Shown here one piece after another: positions 44,331 through 53,747 of a stretch of 64,000 nucleotides of DNA. Both the position numbers and the translations under genes were made by a program. Origin of the DNA: Xanthobacteraceae bacterium (lineage in GTDB: Bacteria; Pseudomonadota; Alphaproteobacteria; Rhizobiales; Xanthobacteraceae). The stretch is taken from the NCBI GenBank assembly GCA_019745775.1, contig JAIESR010000003.1, positions 1 through 64,000 on the forward strand. Reading direction: 5' to 3'. Each line of letters opens with the position of its first letter. The stretch's first letter is position 1. Under the pieces are notes generated by a model. It made no database searches, was not told where the DNA came from, and was given only the letters and a program-made list of their open reading frames with translations.

Positions 44331-46727
44331 TGGAAGCCGCCCGAGTGCCCGCAATATCTTGTCGGGCGTGAATGGCATGTCGGTCAGCGGCGTCGCCCCA
44401 AGCGGACGCAACGCATCGTTGATGGCGTTCATCACGGCACCCGGCGCGCCGGCGGTCCCGGCCTCGCCGGCGCCCTTGGCGCCGAGCTCCGAGTCGGCGG
44501 TCGGCGTAACCACTTGTCCGACCTCGATGTCGGGCATCTCGTAGGCCATCGGCACCAGGTAGTCGGCCATGTTGCCGTTGAGCAGTTGCCCGCGCGCATC
44601 ATAGAGGCAGTGCTCGAACAGTGCGGCGCCGATGCCCTGCACCACGCCGCCCCTGATCTGCTCGTCGACCAGTTGCGGATTGATGACCGTGCCGCAGTCT
44701 TCGACGCACCAGTGTTTCAGCAGTGTCACCGCGCCGGTCTTGATGTCGACCTCGAGCCAGCTTGCCTGGATGCCGTTGGTGAAGGCGAAAGGCCAGGCGC
44801 GCGGCACGTAGTGGCGCGTCGCCACCAACTCGGCCTGGATGCCGGCCGGCAGCGTGTCGGGGCGGAAGTACGCGATGCGCGCGAGCTCATCGAGACCGAG
44901 CCGTTCGGTGCCGGTGCCGGCATCGACGACGACGCCCTTGCGGATATCGAGCGTCTCCGGCTTCGCCTGCAGGATTGAGCCCGCGACCGCGAGCACGTTC
45001 AGGCGCAGCGCCTTGCCGGCCTGCCACGCCGCTTCGCCGCCGATGCCGCCCGCGCGTGAGGCCCAGGTGCCGCCGCCGTAGGGCGTGATGTCGGTGTCGC
45101 CGGTGATAACGCGCACGCGCTCGATCGGCACGCCGAAGGCGCTGGCGACACATTGCGCCAACACCGCTTCCGCGCCCTGGCCCTGCTCGGTGACGCCGGA
45201 ATGGACGAACACTGCGCCGGTCGAGTCCAGCCGCACCGTCGCTCCGTCCTGCGAGGAGATGCGCGCGCCACCGACGCCATAGAACGCCGCCGACGGGTTG
45301 GTCACCTCGATGAAGCCCGCGAAGCCGATGCCGCGATGGATGCCGCGCTCGCGCAGGCGCGCCTGCTCGGCGCGCAGTCCGGCGTAGTTCATCATCGCGT
45401 CGAGATGCGCCAGCGACTCATGATGCGAGAGCTTCTCGAACTTGATGCCGGACGGTCCGGAGGTGGGATAGGCATCGTCGGGAATGAGATTGCGCCGCCT
45501 GATCTCCAGCGGGTCCATGCCGATCTTCGCCGCCGCGAGATCGACCAGCCCCTCGGTGACCGCGGTCGCGATCGGATGGCCGACGGCGCGGTACTGGCAC
45601 ATCACGTTCTTGTTCTGGAACACGACGCGCGCCCGCGCGTGATAGTTCGGGCAAGTGTAGGGACCGCCGGTGAGGTTGACGACCTGGTTCGCCTCGATGC
45701 CGGACGTGCGCGGATAAACAGAATAGGGACCGATGCCGGTCAGGTCGTCGATCTCCCAGGCGGTGATGGTGCCGTCGTTCTTGACGCCGATCTTCGCCTT
45801 CACCCGATGATCGCGGGCATGGATGTCGGTAATGAAGCTCTCGAAGCGGTCGGCGACGAACTTCACCGGCCGCTTGAGCAGCTTCGACAGCGCCACCGCC
45901 GCCATCTCGTCGGCATAGGTATGCACCTTGATGCCGAACGAGCCGCCGACGTCCTTGGTGACGACGCGCACCTGGTGCTCCTCGAGCCCGAGGTGCTTGG
46001 CGAACAGATTCATCATCATGTGCGGCGCCTGCGTGCCCTGATAGACGGTCAGGCGCTGGTCGCCGGGGTTCCAGTCGGCGACGATGGCGCGCGCTTCGTT
46101 GGTGACGCCGGTGTGGCGGCCGAACACGAAGGTGGTCTCGACCACCGCGTCGGCCTCGGCAAAACCCTTGTCGGGATCGCCGGCGCTGTGCGCGCGCTCA
46201 AACGTCAGATTGTCGCCGAGGTCGGGATGGATGACCGGCGTCGCCGCATCGAGCGCGGTCTCGGCGTCGGTGACGGCCGGGAGCGGCGCGTACTCGACCG
46301 CGACCTTCTCGCAGGCGTCCTCGGCTTCGGCGCGGCTGCGCGCGACGACGGCACAGACCGCCTCGCCCTGCCAGCAGGCGCGATCGACCGCGATGGCGTG
46401 CTGCGGCGCCGACTTGATGCCCTTGAGATGCGTGAGCACGCCCACCCAGGGCGTGATCACCTTTGAGAGTTCCGCGCCGGTCACCACCGCGATGACGCCC
46501 GGCATCGCCTTCGCGGTCGTAGTGTCGATCGATTTGATGCGGGCATGGGCATGCGAAGAACGCACGAACGCCACATGCGCCATGCGCGGCAGTGTCACGT
46601 CGCTGACGTATTGCGCGCGCCCCTGGGTCAGCCGCGCCAGGTTCGGCCGCGGCACCGCGCGGCCGATATACGAGTTTGGCCGGTCGAGGGCGGTGAGGGC
46701 GGGCGGATTGTCGTCGACGATCTTCAT
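44325..46727 (-). CDS. molybdenum hydroxylase large subunit (xanthine dehydrogenase/CoxL family)
   Basis: 800 residues from ATG 46727 (longer frames read through the partner gene). Domains in order: an a/b hammerhead (LTQGRAQYVSDVTLPRMAHVAFVRSSHAHARI), then molybdopterin-binding regions including GGSFGIKVHTYADEMAAVALSK, the active-site-adjacent CQYRAVGHP in place of the AYRGAGRPE of aldehyde oxidases, EQGQGAEAVLAQ, and GAKGAGEAGTAGAPGAVMNAI near the C-terminus with the catalytic Glu in GAGE. It probably hydroxylates an aldehyde, purine or N-heterocycle. Its ATG overlaps the stop of the Fe-S subunit. The FAD subunit is not encoded nearby. Confidence 0.5.
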   Translation of the reverse strand: MKIVDDNPPALTALDRPNSYIGRAVPRPNLARLTQGRAQYVSDVTLPRMAHVAFVRSSHAHARIKSIDTTTAKAMPGVIAVVTGAELSKVITPWVGVLTHLKGIKSAPQHAIAVDRACWQGEAVCAVVARSRAEAEDACEKVAVEYAPLPAVTDAETALDAATPVIHPDLGDNLTFERAHSAGDPDKGFAEADAVVETTFVFGRHTGVTNEARAIVADWNPGDQRLTVYQGTQAPHMMMNLFAKHLGLEEHQVRVVTKDVGGSFGIKVHTYADEMAAVALSKLLKRPVKFVADRFESFITDIHARDHRVKAKIGVKNDGTITAWEIDDLTGIGPYSVYPRTSGIEANQVVNLTGGPYTCPNYHARARVVFQNKNVMCQYRAVGHPIATAVTEGLVDLAAAKIGMDPLEIRRRNLIPDDAYPTSGPSGIKFEKLSHHESLAHLDAMMNYAGLRAEQARLRERGIHRGIGFAGFIEVTNPSAAFYGVGGARISSQDGATVRLDSTGAVFVHSGVTEQGQGAEAVLAQCVASAFGVPIERVRVITGDTDITPYGGGTWASRAGGIGGEAAWQAGKALRLNVLAVAGSILQAKPETLDIRKGVVVDAGTGTERLGLDELARIAYFRPDTLPAGIQAELVATRHYVPRAWPFAFTNGIQASWLEVDIKTGAVTLLKHWCVEDCGTVINPQLVDEQIRGGVVQGIGAALFEHCLYDARGQLLNGNMADYLVPMAYEMPDIEVGQVVTPTADSELGAKGAGEAGTAGAPGAVMNAINDALRPLGATPLTDMPFTPDKILRALGRLPS

Positions 46728-47212
46728 CGGCGCGCTCCGGCGCGTTGCTGCGCCACTGCCTCGATCGCGTCGACGATCGCCTGATAGCCGGTGCATCGGC
46801 AGTAGTTGCCGGAGATATGGTCGCGGATCGCCTCGCGGCTCGGCACGCCGCCGCGCGAGAGCAGCTCCTGCGCGGTGAGCAGCATGCCGGGCGTACAGAA
46901 GCCGCACTGCAAGGCGTTGCGCTTCTGGAACGCGGTTTGCAGGTCGGCGATCTCGCCGGAATCCGATACGCCCTCGATGGTGTCGACGCGCGCGCCGTCG
47001 CATTGCACCGCGAGCGTGAGACAGCCGCGCACGACCTCGCCGTCGAGCCGCACCGTGCAGGCGCCGCACAGGCCATGCTCGCAGCCGATATGCGTGCCGG
47101 TCAGCGCCAGCGTTGCGCGCAGGAAATCGACGAGCGATAGGCGCGCGTCGATCCGCTCGCGGACTTCCTCCCCGTTCACGGTCACCGCGATGTCATGGAA
47201 GCGCTCGCTCAT
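46724..47212 (-). CDS. 2Fe-2S small subunit of the molybdenum hydroxylase (CoxS type)
   Basis: 162 residues. N-terminal plant-type ferredoxin domain with GCEHGLCGACTV and a fourth Cys in RGCLTLAV, and a helical domain carrying the second cluster with QCGFCTPGMLL and GNYCRCTGYQ. All eight cysteines are present. It passes electrons from the molybdenum site. It overlaps both neighbours by four bases (ATGA), so the three-gene operon is tightly coupled, with a hydroxyacid dehydrogenase first. Confidence 0.5.
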   Translation of the reverse strand: MSERFHDIAVTVNGEEVRERIDARLSLVDFLRATLALTGTHIGCEHGLCGACTVRLDGEVVRGCLTLAVQCDGARVDTIEGVSDSGEIADLQTAFQKRNALQCGFCTPGMLLTAQELLSRGGVPSREAIRDHISGNYCRCTGYQAIVDAIEAVAQQRAGARR

Positions 47213-48123
47213 GGCCTGGCTCCGGTGATGGTGCGCACGATATCGATCGCGCGTCGCATCAAGGTCATCGATGCTTCGAGCGTACGGAAGGCGGCGTGCG
47301 ACGAGATCGTGACGTTTTCCATCTGCGCCAGCGGATGGTCGCGCTTGAGCGGCTCGGCGTGGAACACGTCGAGGCCGGCCTGCGCGATCTGTCCGTCGCG
47401 GAGCGCCTCTATCAGCGCCGCTTCGTCGACCAGCGCACCGCGCGCGGTGTTGATCAGGATCACCCCGCGTTTCATGCGCCCAATGCGGGCGCGGTCGATG
47501 ATGCCGCGGGTTTCGTCATTCAAAGAGAGGTTGAGCGAGATCACATCGGCGCGCGCCAGCAGATCGTCGAGTGCGACGACGGGGCAGGGTGCATCGTCGC
47601 GCCGGGTGCGGTTCCAGGCGATCACGTCCATGCCGATAGCATGGGCGATACGAGCGACCTCGCTGCCGATGCCGCCGAGACCGACCACGCCGAGAACCTT
47701 GCCTTGCAGCTGCATGCCTTCGAGCGGACTCCAGGTACCGGCGCGTGTGGCGCGGTCCATGCGGGCGATGCCGCGCGCGCAGGCGAACATCAGCGCCATC
47801 GTGTGCTCGGCCACGGCGCGGTCGCCATAGCCCTTGATGGTGTGCACGGTGACGCCGCGTTCCTTGAGCGCCCGCACGTCCATGTAGCTCGACGCCCCGG
47901 TGCCGAGAAAAACGATGTGCTTGAGGGCGCGGCACTGGGCGACCATGTCGGTCGGCATATAGGAGTGGTCGTCGATGCAGATCTCGTAGCCGTCGATCAG
48001 GCGCGGCAGTTCGGCGACGGGGACCGGATTGGTATTGACCACGATCGGCGGGTCATCGGGCCGGAAGACCCGGTTGAACACCGCATCGAGCTGGTCGTTG
48101 CAGTCGATGAAGATCGATTTCAT
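47209..48123 (-). CDS. D-isomer-specific 2-hydroxyacid dehydrogenase
   Basis: 304 residues from ATG 48123 (GAGG six bases upstream; an ATG 18 bases earlier is less likely). Motifs: KVLGVVGLGGIGSEVARIAHAIG with WNRTRRDD after strand 2 (NADP-type), catalytic Arg in NTARGALVDE, Glu in DVFHAEPL and His in SSHAAFRT. It leads the operon with the two molybdenum hydroxylase subunits, so the pathway may join hydroxylation with reduction or oxidation of a 2-hydroxy- or 2-oxo-acid. Cytosolic. Confidence 0.5.
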   Translation of the reverse strand: MKSIFIDCNDQLDAVFNRVFRPDDPPIVVNTNPVPVAELPRLIDGYEICIDDHSYMPTDMVAQCRALKHIVFLGTGASSYMDVRALKERGVTVHTIKGYGDRAVAEHTMALMFACARGIARMDRATRAGTWSPLEGMQLQGKVLGVVGLGGIGSEVARIAHAIGMDVIAWNRTRRDDAPCPVVALDDLLARADVISLNLSLNDETRGIIDRARIGRMKRGVILINTARGALVDEAALIEALRDGQIAQAGLDVFHAEPLKRDHPLAQMENVTISSHAAFRTLEASMTLMRRAIDIVRTITGARP

Positions 48124-48179
48124 GCCCGGCCTCGTCTGCATCTATGATATGGCAAAGCCGGCCGAAATGGAGGGGTGGG

Positions 48180-48965
48180 ATGGCAGGAGAATTTGAGGGC
48201 AAGGTCGCGGTCATCACCGGCGGCAGCCGTGGCATCGGCCGCGGGATCGCGGTGGCATTCGCCCGCGAGGGCGCGCAGACCGTGATCGCCTCGTCCTCGG
48301 CCGATAACCTCGCCGCCGCTTCCAAGGTGATCGCCCAGGTGGGGCCGGAGCCGCTGGCGGTGGCGGGCGACCTGCGCAAGCTTGCCGACTGCGAGCAGCT
48401 CGTTGCGAAGGTGAAAGAGAAATTCGGCCGCTGCGACATCCTGGTGAACAATGCCGGCCGTACCCGCGCCGGCAATTTCCTGGAATTGCCGGACGATGCC
48501 TTCTTCGACGGCTTCGCACTCAAATACCACGCCGCCATCCGGCTCACCCGGTTGTTCTGGCCGATGCTGAAGGCGTCGCAGGGCCACATCGTCAACATCG
48601 TCGGCGGCGCGGCGCGCTCGCCGGAGCCGGAGTTCACCATCGGCAGCTCGGTCAATGCCGCGCTCGCCAATGCCTCGAAAGGATTGTCCAAGCTCGGCAT
48701 GCGCGACGGCATCAATGTCAACGTGATCCATCCCGGCAACACGCGCACTGAACGTCAGGAGGAACTCTTGGCACAGTGTGCGCAGGCGACCGGCAAGTCG
48801 GTCGAGGAGCTGCGCGCCGCCGCGCTCGCGCGCACCGGCATCCGCCGCGTCGGCGAGGTCGAGGACGTCGCGGCGCTGGCGCTGTTCCTTTGCTCGGAGG
48901 CCGCGCGGCATATCCAGGGCACGGCCATCGCGGTCGATGGCGGCGCCACCGTCGGATATTATTGA
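48180..48965 (+). CDS. SDR-family protein lacking the catalytic Ser and Tyr
   Basis: 261 residues; ATG 48180 with GGAGGGG upstream. The cofactor site is normal (VAVITGGSRGIGRGIAVAFAREGAQ, NNAGRT, GTAIAVDGGATVGYY). But the site usually reading I-S-S is V141-G142-G143, and the Y-x-x-x-K motif reads A163-N-A-S-K167, so both catalytic Ser and Tyr are missing while Lys remains. The active site therefore cannot use the standard mechanism. It may be a different catalyst or a ligand-binding or structural protein. It sits four bases upstream of the aroE-like gene in the same operon and is divergent from the hydroxyacid dehydrogenase. Confidence 0.5.
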   Translation: MAGEFEGKVAVITGGSRGIGRGIAVAFAREGAQTVIASSSADNLAAASKVIAQVGPEPLAVAGDLRKLADCEQLVAKVKEKFGRCDILVNNAGRTRAGNFLELPDDAFFDGFALKYHAAIRLTRLFWPMLKASQGHIVNIVGGAARSPEPEFTIGSSVNAALANASKGLSKLGMRDGINVNVIHPGNTRTERQEELLAQCAQATGKSVEELRAAALARTGIRRVGEVEDVAALALFLCSEAARHIQGTAIAVDGGATVGYY

Positions 48966-48969
48966 GTCC

Positions 48970-49821
48970 ATGGCCGCGAAGTCCAAAGTCAAAGCAGCCT
49001 GCGTCATCGGCTGGCCGGTCGAGCATTCCCGCTCGCCGCTGATCCACGGCTATTGGATCAAGAAGCACAAGCTCAACGCCGAGTATCGGCGCGAGGCGGT
49101 GCCTCCGGAACGGTTCGAGGATTTTGTCACGCATCTCGCCGATCGCGGCTATGTCGGGGCCAACGTCACGATCCCGAACAAGGAAGCCGCGCGTGCGTTG
49201 TCGAAAGCCGACGACCGCGCCGACAGGGTCGGCGCCGCCAATACACTGTGGCTCGACGGTGGGACGCTGCGGTCGACCAATACCGACGTCGAAGGTTTCA
49301 TCAACAATCTCGACGCCGGCGCCACCGGGTGGAACCGCGGCCTGGACACCGTCGTGGTATTGGGCGCCGGTGGCACCGCGCGCGCCGTGGTCTACGGCTT
49401 GAGCGAGCGCGGCGTGAAGCGCATTCACGTTGTCAACCGCACGTTCGATCGGGCCATAGCGCTTCGGGAAGAGTTCGGCAAGCGCATCAATCCGGTGCGC
49501 TGGGAAGAACTTGGCGGGCTGCTCTCGAGTGCCGGATTGCTCGTGAATACGACGTCGCTTGGGATGACCGGCAAGCCGCCGCTGAGCGTCAACCTGTCGA
49601 GGCTTCCCGCCAGCGCGGTGGTCGCGGACGTAGTCTATGCGCCGCTCGAAACCGAGTTGCTCGCCGCCGCGCGCGAGCGCGGATTGCGCACCGTCGACGG
49701 TCTCGGGATGCTGCTGCACCAGGCCGTGCGCGGTTTCGAACTATGGTTCGGCGTTCGTCCGGAAGTCACGCCGGATTTGCGTGCTTTGGTGGAGGCCGAC
49801 CTGCTGCGCCAAGAGGCTTGA
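48970..49821 (+). CDS. aroE: shikimate dehydrogenase
   Basis: 283 residues from ATG 48970. The N-terminal substrate domain has GWPVEHSRSPLIHGYWIKKHKL (the Ser-x-Ser contacts shikimate) and GANVTIPNKEAA with the catalytic Lys; NTDVEGF supplies the Asp. The cofactor motif is LGAGGTARAVVYGLSERGV with NRTFDRA (NADP). It reduces 3-dehydroshikimate in the aromatic amino-acid pathway. No other aro genes are here, and it is coupled to an unusual SDR gene, so it may be a second copy used in quinate/shikimate catabolism; that is inference. Confidence 0.5.
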   Translation: MAAKSKVKAACVIGWPVEHSRSPLIHGYWIKKHKLNAEYRREAVPPERFEDFVTHLADRGYVGANVTIPNKEAARALSKADDRADRVGAANTLWLDGGTLRSTNTDVEGFINNLDAGATGWNRGLDTVVVLGAGGTARAVVYGLSERGVKRIHVVNRTFDRAIALREEFGKRINPVRWEELGGLLSSAGLLVNTTSLGMTGKPPLSVNLSRLPASAVVADVVYAPLETELLAAARERGLRTVDGLGMLLHQAVRGFELWFGVRPEVTPDLRALVEADLLRQEA

Positions 49822-49927
49822 ATCCGGGTATCGCCCGGCTCCGGGCAGGAATAAGATTTCGACCCTGGGGTTTGTCGTGTGAGCCCAAAGGCCGTGTGAG
49901 CCTAAAGAATGGGTCGGGAGGAACTCT

Positions 49928-50548
49928 ATGAAGAAGCAACTTCAGATTTTCGCCGCGATGGTGGCGATTGCGTTCATTGCATCGTCGGCGCTTGCGCAGA
50001 AGCCGCAAACGCGCGCGGTGAAGGGCAAGATCGCCTCGGTCGAGGGCTCGACGATCGTGATCGATGAGACCAAGGGCGGCGGCCAGGCCAAGGTGAAGCT
50101 CAAGGACAAGGCCGTCATCATGACCGTCGGCAAGGCGACGCTCGCCGAGGTCAAGCCCGGCGCCTATATCGGCGTCGGCGCCATGCCGCAGGCCGACGGC
50201 AGCCAGAAGGCGATCCGCGTCATGATCTTCCCGGAGATGCAGCGCGGCACCGGCGAAGGCCATTATCCGTGGAAGACGCCGGGCAGCGTGCCGAACTCGA
50301 CCATGACCAACGCGACCGTCGACACCACCGTTGCCGACGTCGATGGTCAAGTGCTGACCGTCAAACACAAGGACGGCGTGCACAAGATCATCATCGGCAA
50401 GGATGCGTTGATCGTGTCGAATATTCCGGGCGGCCCGGCGGATCTCAAAGCCGGCGTGGCAATCAACGTGCCGGCAGCCGAAGTGACCGCCGACGGCGGC
50501 CTTGAAACCGTACGCGTCAATATCGGGCGCGGCGACTATATTCCATAA
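49928..50548 (+). CDS. secreted two-repeat protein, tandem paralogue A
   Basis: 206 residues; GGGAGGA precedes ATG 49928. Signal peptide about 1-23 (ALA/QKP). I do not recognise the family. Two similar beta-rich halves are visible: about 30-102 (GKIASVEGSTIVIDE ... KPGAYIGVGAMPQADGSQKAIRVMIF) and about 128-203 (TTVADVDGQVLTVKHKDG ... DLKAGVAINVPAAEVTADGGLETVRVNIG). They are joined by the conserved loop QRGTGEGHYPW. Compact repeats of this sort look like OB-like or beta-barrel binding modules. It is the first of three paralogues in a row. Location should be periplasmic. Confidence 0.5.
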   Translation: MKKQLQIFAAMVAIAFIASSALAQKPQTRAVKGKIASVEGSTIVIDETKGGGQAKVKLKDKAVIMTVGKATLAEVKPGAYIGVGAMPQADGSQKAIRVMIFPEMQRGTGEGHYPWKTPGSVPNSTMTNATVDTTVADVDGQVLTVKHKDGVHKIIIGKDALIVSNIPGGPADLKAGVAINVPAAEVTADGGLETVRVNIGRGDYIP

Positions 50549-50601
50549 AACGGCGCCGCGCTCCAAAGGCGCGGCTTTCACGCTTCACGGGAGGATAAAG
50601 A

Positions 50602-51231
50602 ATGAACAGGGGACTTCGTATCGCATTCGCCATGGCTGCGGCCGGCATGCTGGTAGCGACATCGCTCAGCTACGCGCAGCAGAAGCTCGTCCGCATCCGC
50701 GGCACCATCGAAAAGGTCGACGGACAAAATCTCGAGGTCAAGTCGCGCGAAGGCAAGAACATCAAGGTCATCGTGGACGGGAAGGCCCGCTACACCGCGA
50801 TCGTCAAAGCCTCGCTCGCCGATCTCACGCCCGACACCTATATCGGCGTCACGGCGATGCCGAATGCGGACGGCAGCCAGCAGGCGGTCGCGATCCACAT
50901 CTTCCAAGCAGCGCAACGCGGCACCGGTGAAGGTCACCGTCCGTGGGATCTGCAGCCCGGCTCGACCATGACCAACGCCGCGATCGCGACGACGGTCGCC
51001 GGCACCGACGGCCAGGTGGTGACGGTGCGCTACAAGGACAAAGACAAGGTCGACGAGAAGAAGGTGATCGTCACGCCGAAGACGGTGATCGTCCGCTACG
51101 TGCCGGGCGACCGCGCCGATCTCAAAGCCGGCGTGCACGTGTTCCTCAACAACGCCAAGCCGGTCGACGACAGCACGATCGAAGCGCCGACCGTGAGCTA
51201 CGGCCGCGACGGCCTCAGGCCGCCGATGTAA
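50602..51231 (+). CDS. secreted two-repeat protein, tandem paralogue B
   Basis: 209 residues; GGGAGGA before ATG 50602. Signal peptide about 1-25 (SYA/QQK). The most divergent of the three: first half GTIEKVDGQNLEVKSREGK ... YIGVTAMPNADGSQQAVAIHIF, linker QRGTGEGHRPW, second half GTDGQVVTVRYKDKDKVDEKKVIVTPKTVIVRYVPGDRADLKAGV. The second half has an extra Lys/Asp-rich insertion. Separated by 53 bases from A and 10 from C, so all three are probably one transcript. Confidence 0.5.
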   Translation: MNRGLRIAFAMAAAGMLVATSLSYAQQKLVRIRGTIEKVDGQNLEVKSREGKNIKVIVDGKARYTAIVKASLADLTPDTYIGVTAMPNADGSQQAVAIHIFQAAQRGTGEGHRPWDLQPGSTMTNAAIATTVAGTDGQVVTVRYKDKDKVDEKKVIVTPKTVIVRYVPGDRADLKAGVHVFLNNAKPVDDSTIEAPTVSYGRDGLRPPM

Positions 51232-51241
51232 GGAGACTATC

Positions 51242-51844
51242 ATGATCAGGATCCTGACAGGCGCAGTGATCGCGGCGGCGCTCGTCGTGACGTCAGTGCA
51301 GGCGCAGCAGAAAACCGTCCGTGTCGTCGGCACCATCGTCGGCGTCGACGGGCCGACCATCGTGGTGAAGCCGCGCGGCAAGGGCGACGAACAGCGCGTG
51401 GTCCTGACCGACAAGGTCGGCGTGTTCGGCGTGATCCCCGCGACCATCGCCGACATCAAGCCTGGCGCCTTCATCGGCGTCGGCGCCATGCCGCAGGCCG
51501 ACGGCAGCCAGAAGGCGCTGCGCGTGATGATCTTCGCGGAGGTGCAGCGCGGCACCGGCGAAGGCCACCGTCCCTGGAGCCGGCCAGGCTCGACCATGAC
51601 CAACGCGACGGTCGACACCACGGTGGCCGGCGTCGACGGCCAGGTGCTGCGCGTCACCTACAAAGGCGGCGAGCAGCGCATCATCATCGGCCCGGATTCC
51701 ACGATCAACGCCTATGTGGTCGGTGATCGCAGCGAGCTCAAGCCGGGCGCCAACATCGCGATCAACGCGGCGGAGGTGAAGGCGGACGGATCATTGTCGG
51801 CTTCGCGCGTCAATGTCGGCCGCGGCAACGTGATCCCGGATTAA
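51242..51844 (+). CDS. secreted two-repeat protein, tandem paralogue C
   Basis: 200 residues; AAGGAG before ATG 51242. Signal peptide about 1-21 (VQA/QQK). It is closest to A: IKPGAFIGVGAMPQADGSQKALRVMIF, QRGTGEGHRPW, GSTMTNATVDTTVAGVDGQVLRVTYKGGEQRIIIG and ELKPGANIAINAAEVKADGSLSASRVNVGRG. The strict conservation of QRGTGEGHxPW in all three suggests a shared binding or structural role for that loop, perhaps with the His contacting a metal or ligand. Function unknown. Confidence 0.5.
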   Translation: MIRILTGAVIAAALVVTSVQAQQKTVRVVGTIVGVDGPTIVVKPRGKGDEQRVVLTDKVGVFGVIPATIADIKPGAFIGVGAMPQADGSQKALRVMIFAEVQRGTGEGHRPWSRPGSTMTNATVDTTVAGVDGQVLRVTYKGGEQRIIIGPDSTINAYVVGDRSELKPGANIAINAAEVKADGSLSASRVNVGRGNVIPD

Positions 51845-51878
51845 TCGAAGCACGCTCTTGCGGCGACGGCAGTGGATT

Positions 51879-51977
51879 CCCTCTCCCCAGCGGGGAGAGG
51901 GTTAGGGTGAGGGGGTTCGAACCTATCGTGATAGCTATTCCCCGTCACCCCACCCCTCTCCCCAGCGGGAGAGGGAG
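51879..51977. repeat. composite double-hairpin repeat (second copy)
   Basis: Left hairpin CCCTCTCCCCAGCGGGGAGAGGG, right hairpin CCCTCTCCCCAGCGGGAGAGGG, inner TTAGGGTGAGGG and CCGTCACCCC arms, and the core GGTTCGAACC. It matches 36866-36976, though with only one GGGTGA unit in the left arm. It separates two converging genes. Confidence 0.5.
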
Positions 51978-52012
51978 CAGACCGCCGATGCCGCTCGGTG
52001 TCGTGACTCAAT

Positions 52013-53548
<1,536 letters not shown>

Positions 53549-53563
53549 GACCGGCTTAATCCC

Positions 53564-53583
53564 TACGAAAGTTCGTAACTTTC
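53564..53583. promoter_or_regulatory. candidate upstream activator site for the sigma-54 regulator
   Basis: Two overlapping perfect inverted repeats: TACGAA-AG-TTCGTA (53564-53577) and GAAAGTT-CGT-AACTTTC (53567-53583). It lies about 110 to 130 bases upstream of the -24/-12 promoter, a usual enhancer distance. A further ACGAAC follows at 53587-53592. The TTCGTA half-site recalls the target of FhlA, whose domain plan resembles the adjacent regulator. Confidence 0.5.
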
Positions 53584-53692
53584 ACCACGAACTGTCGCGC
53601 ATCACGACATCTCGTAATGTGCTCGTCGCTCCTTAAGCAGAAATCGCGCCAAGTCCGGTTGCAGCATGCGTGCAAGGCGGCTGGAACCGTAA

Positions 53693-53708
53693 TGGCACGC
53701 TTGTTGCT
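53693..53708 (+). promoter_or_regulatory. sigma-54 (-24/-12) promoter of the cyanate-type operon
   Basis: TGGCACGCTTGTTGCT matches the sigma-54 consensus (TGGCAC, five bases, TTGCW) with GG and GC exactly ten bases apart. Expected transcription start near 53719, about 29 bases before the ATG at 53748. It stands between the divergent regulator and the operon. Confidence 0.5.
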
Positions 53709-53747
53709 CATCAGCGTGGCAACGTCACGGTTCGCAGGAGATGTGCG

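Noticed and set aside
44325-47069. A longer 914-residue version of the molybdenum hydroxylase large subunit
   Set aside because: The extra N-terminal part is a shadow of the 2Fe-2S subunit gene; ATG 46727 gives the normal protein.
25722-52000. Possible CRISPR array from the repeated GC-rich hairpins
   Set aside because: The repeats are single, widely spaced palindromes with no regular spacers and no cas genes.
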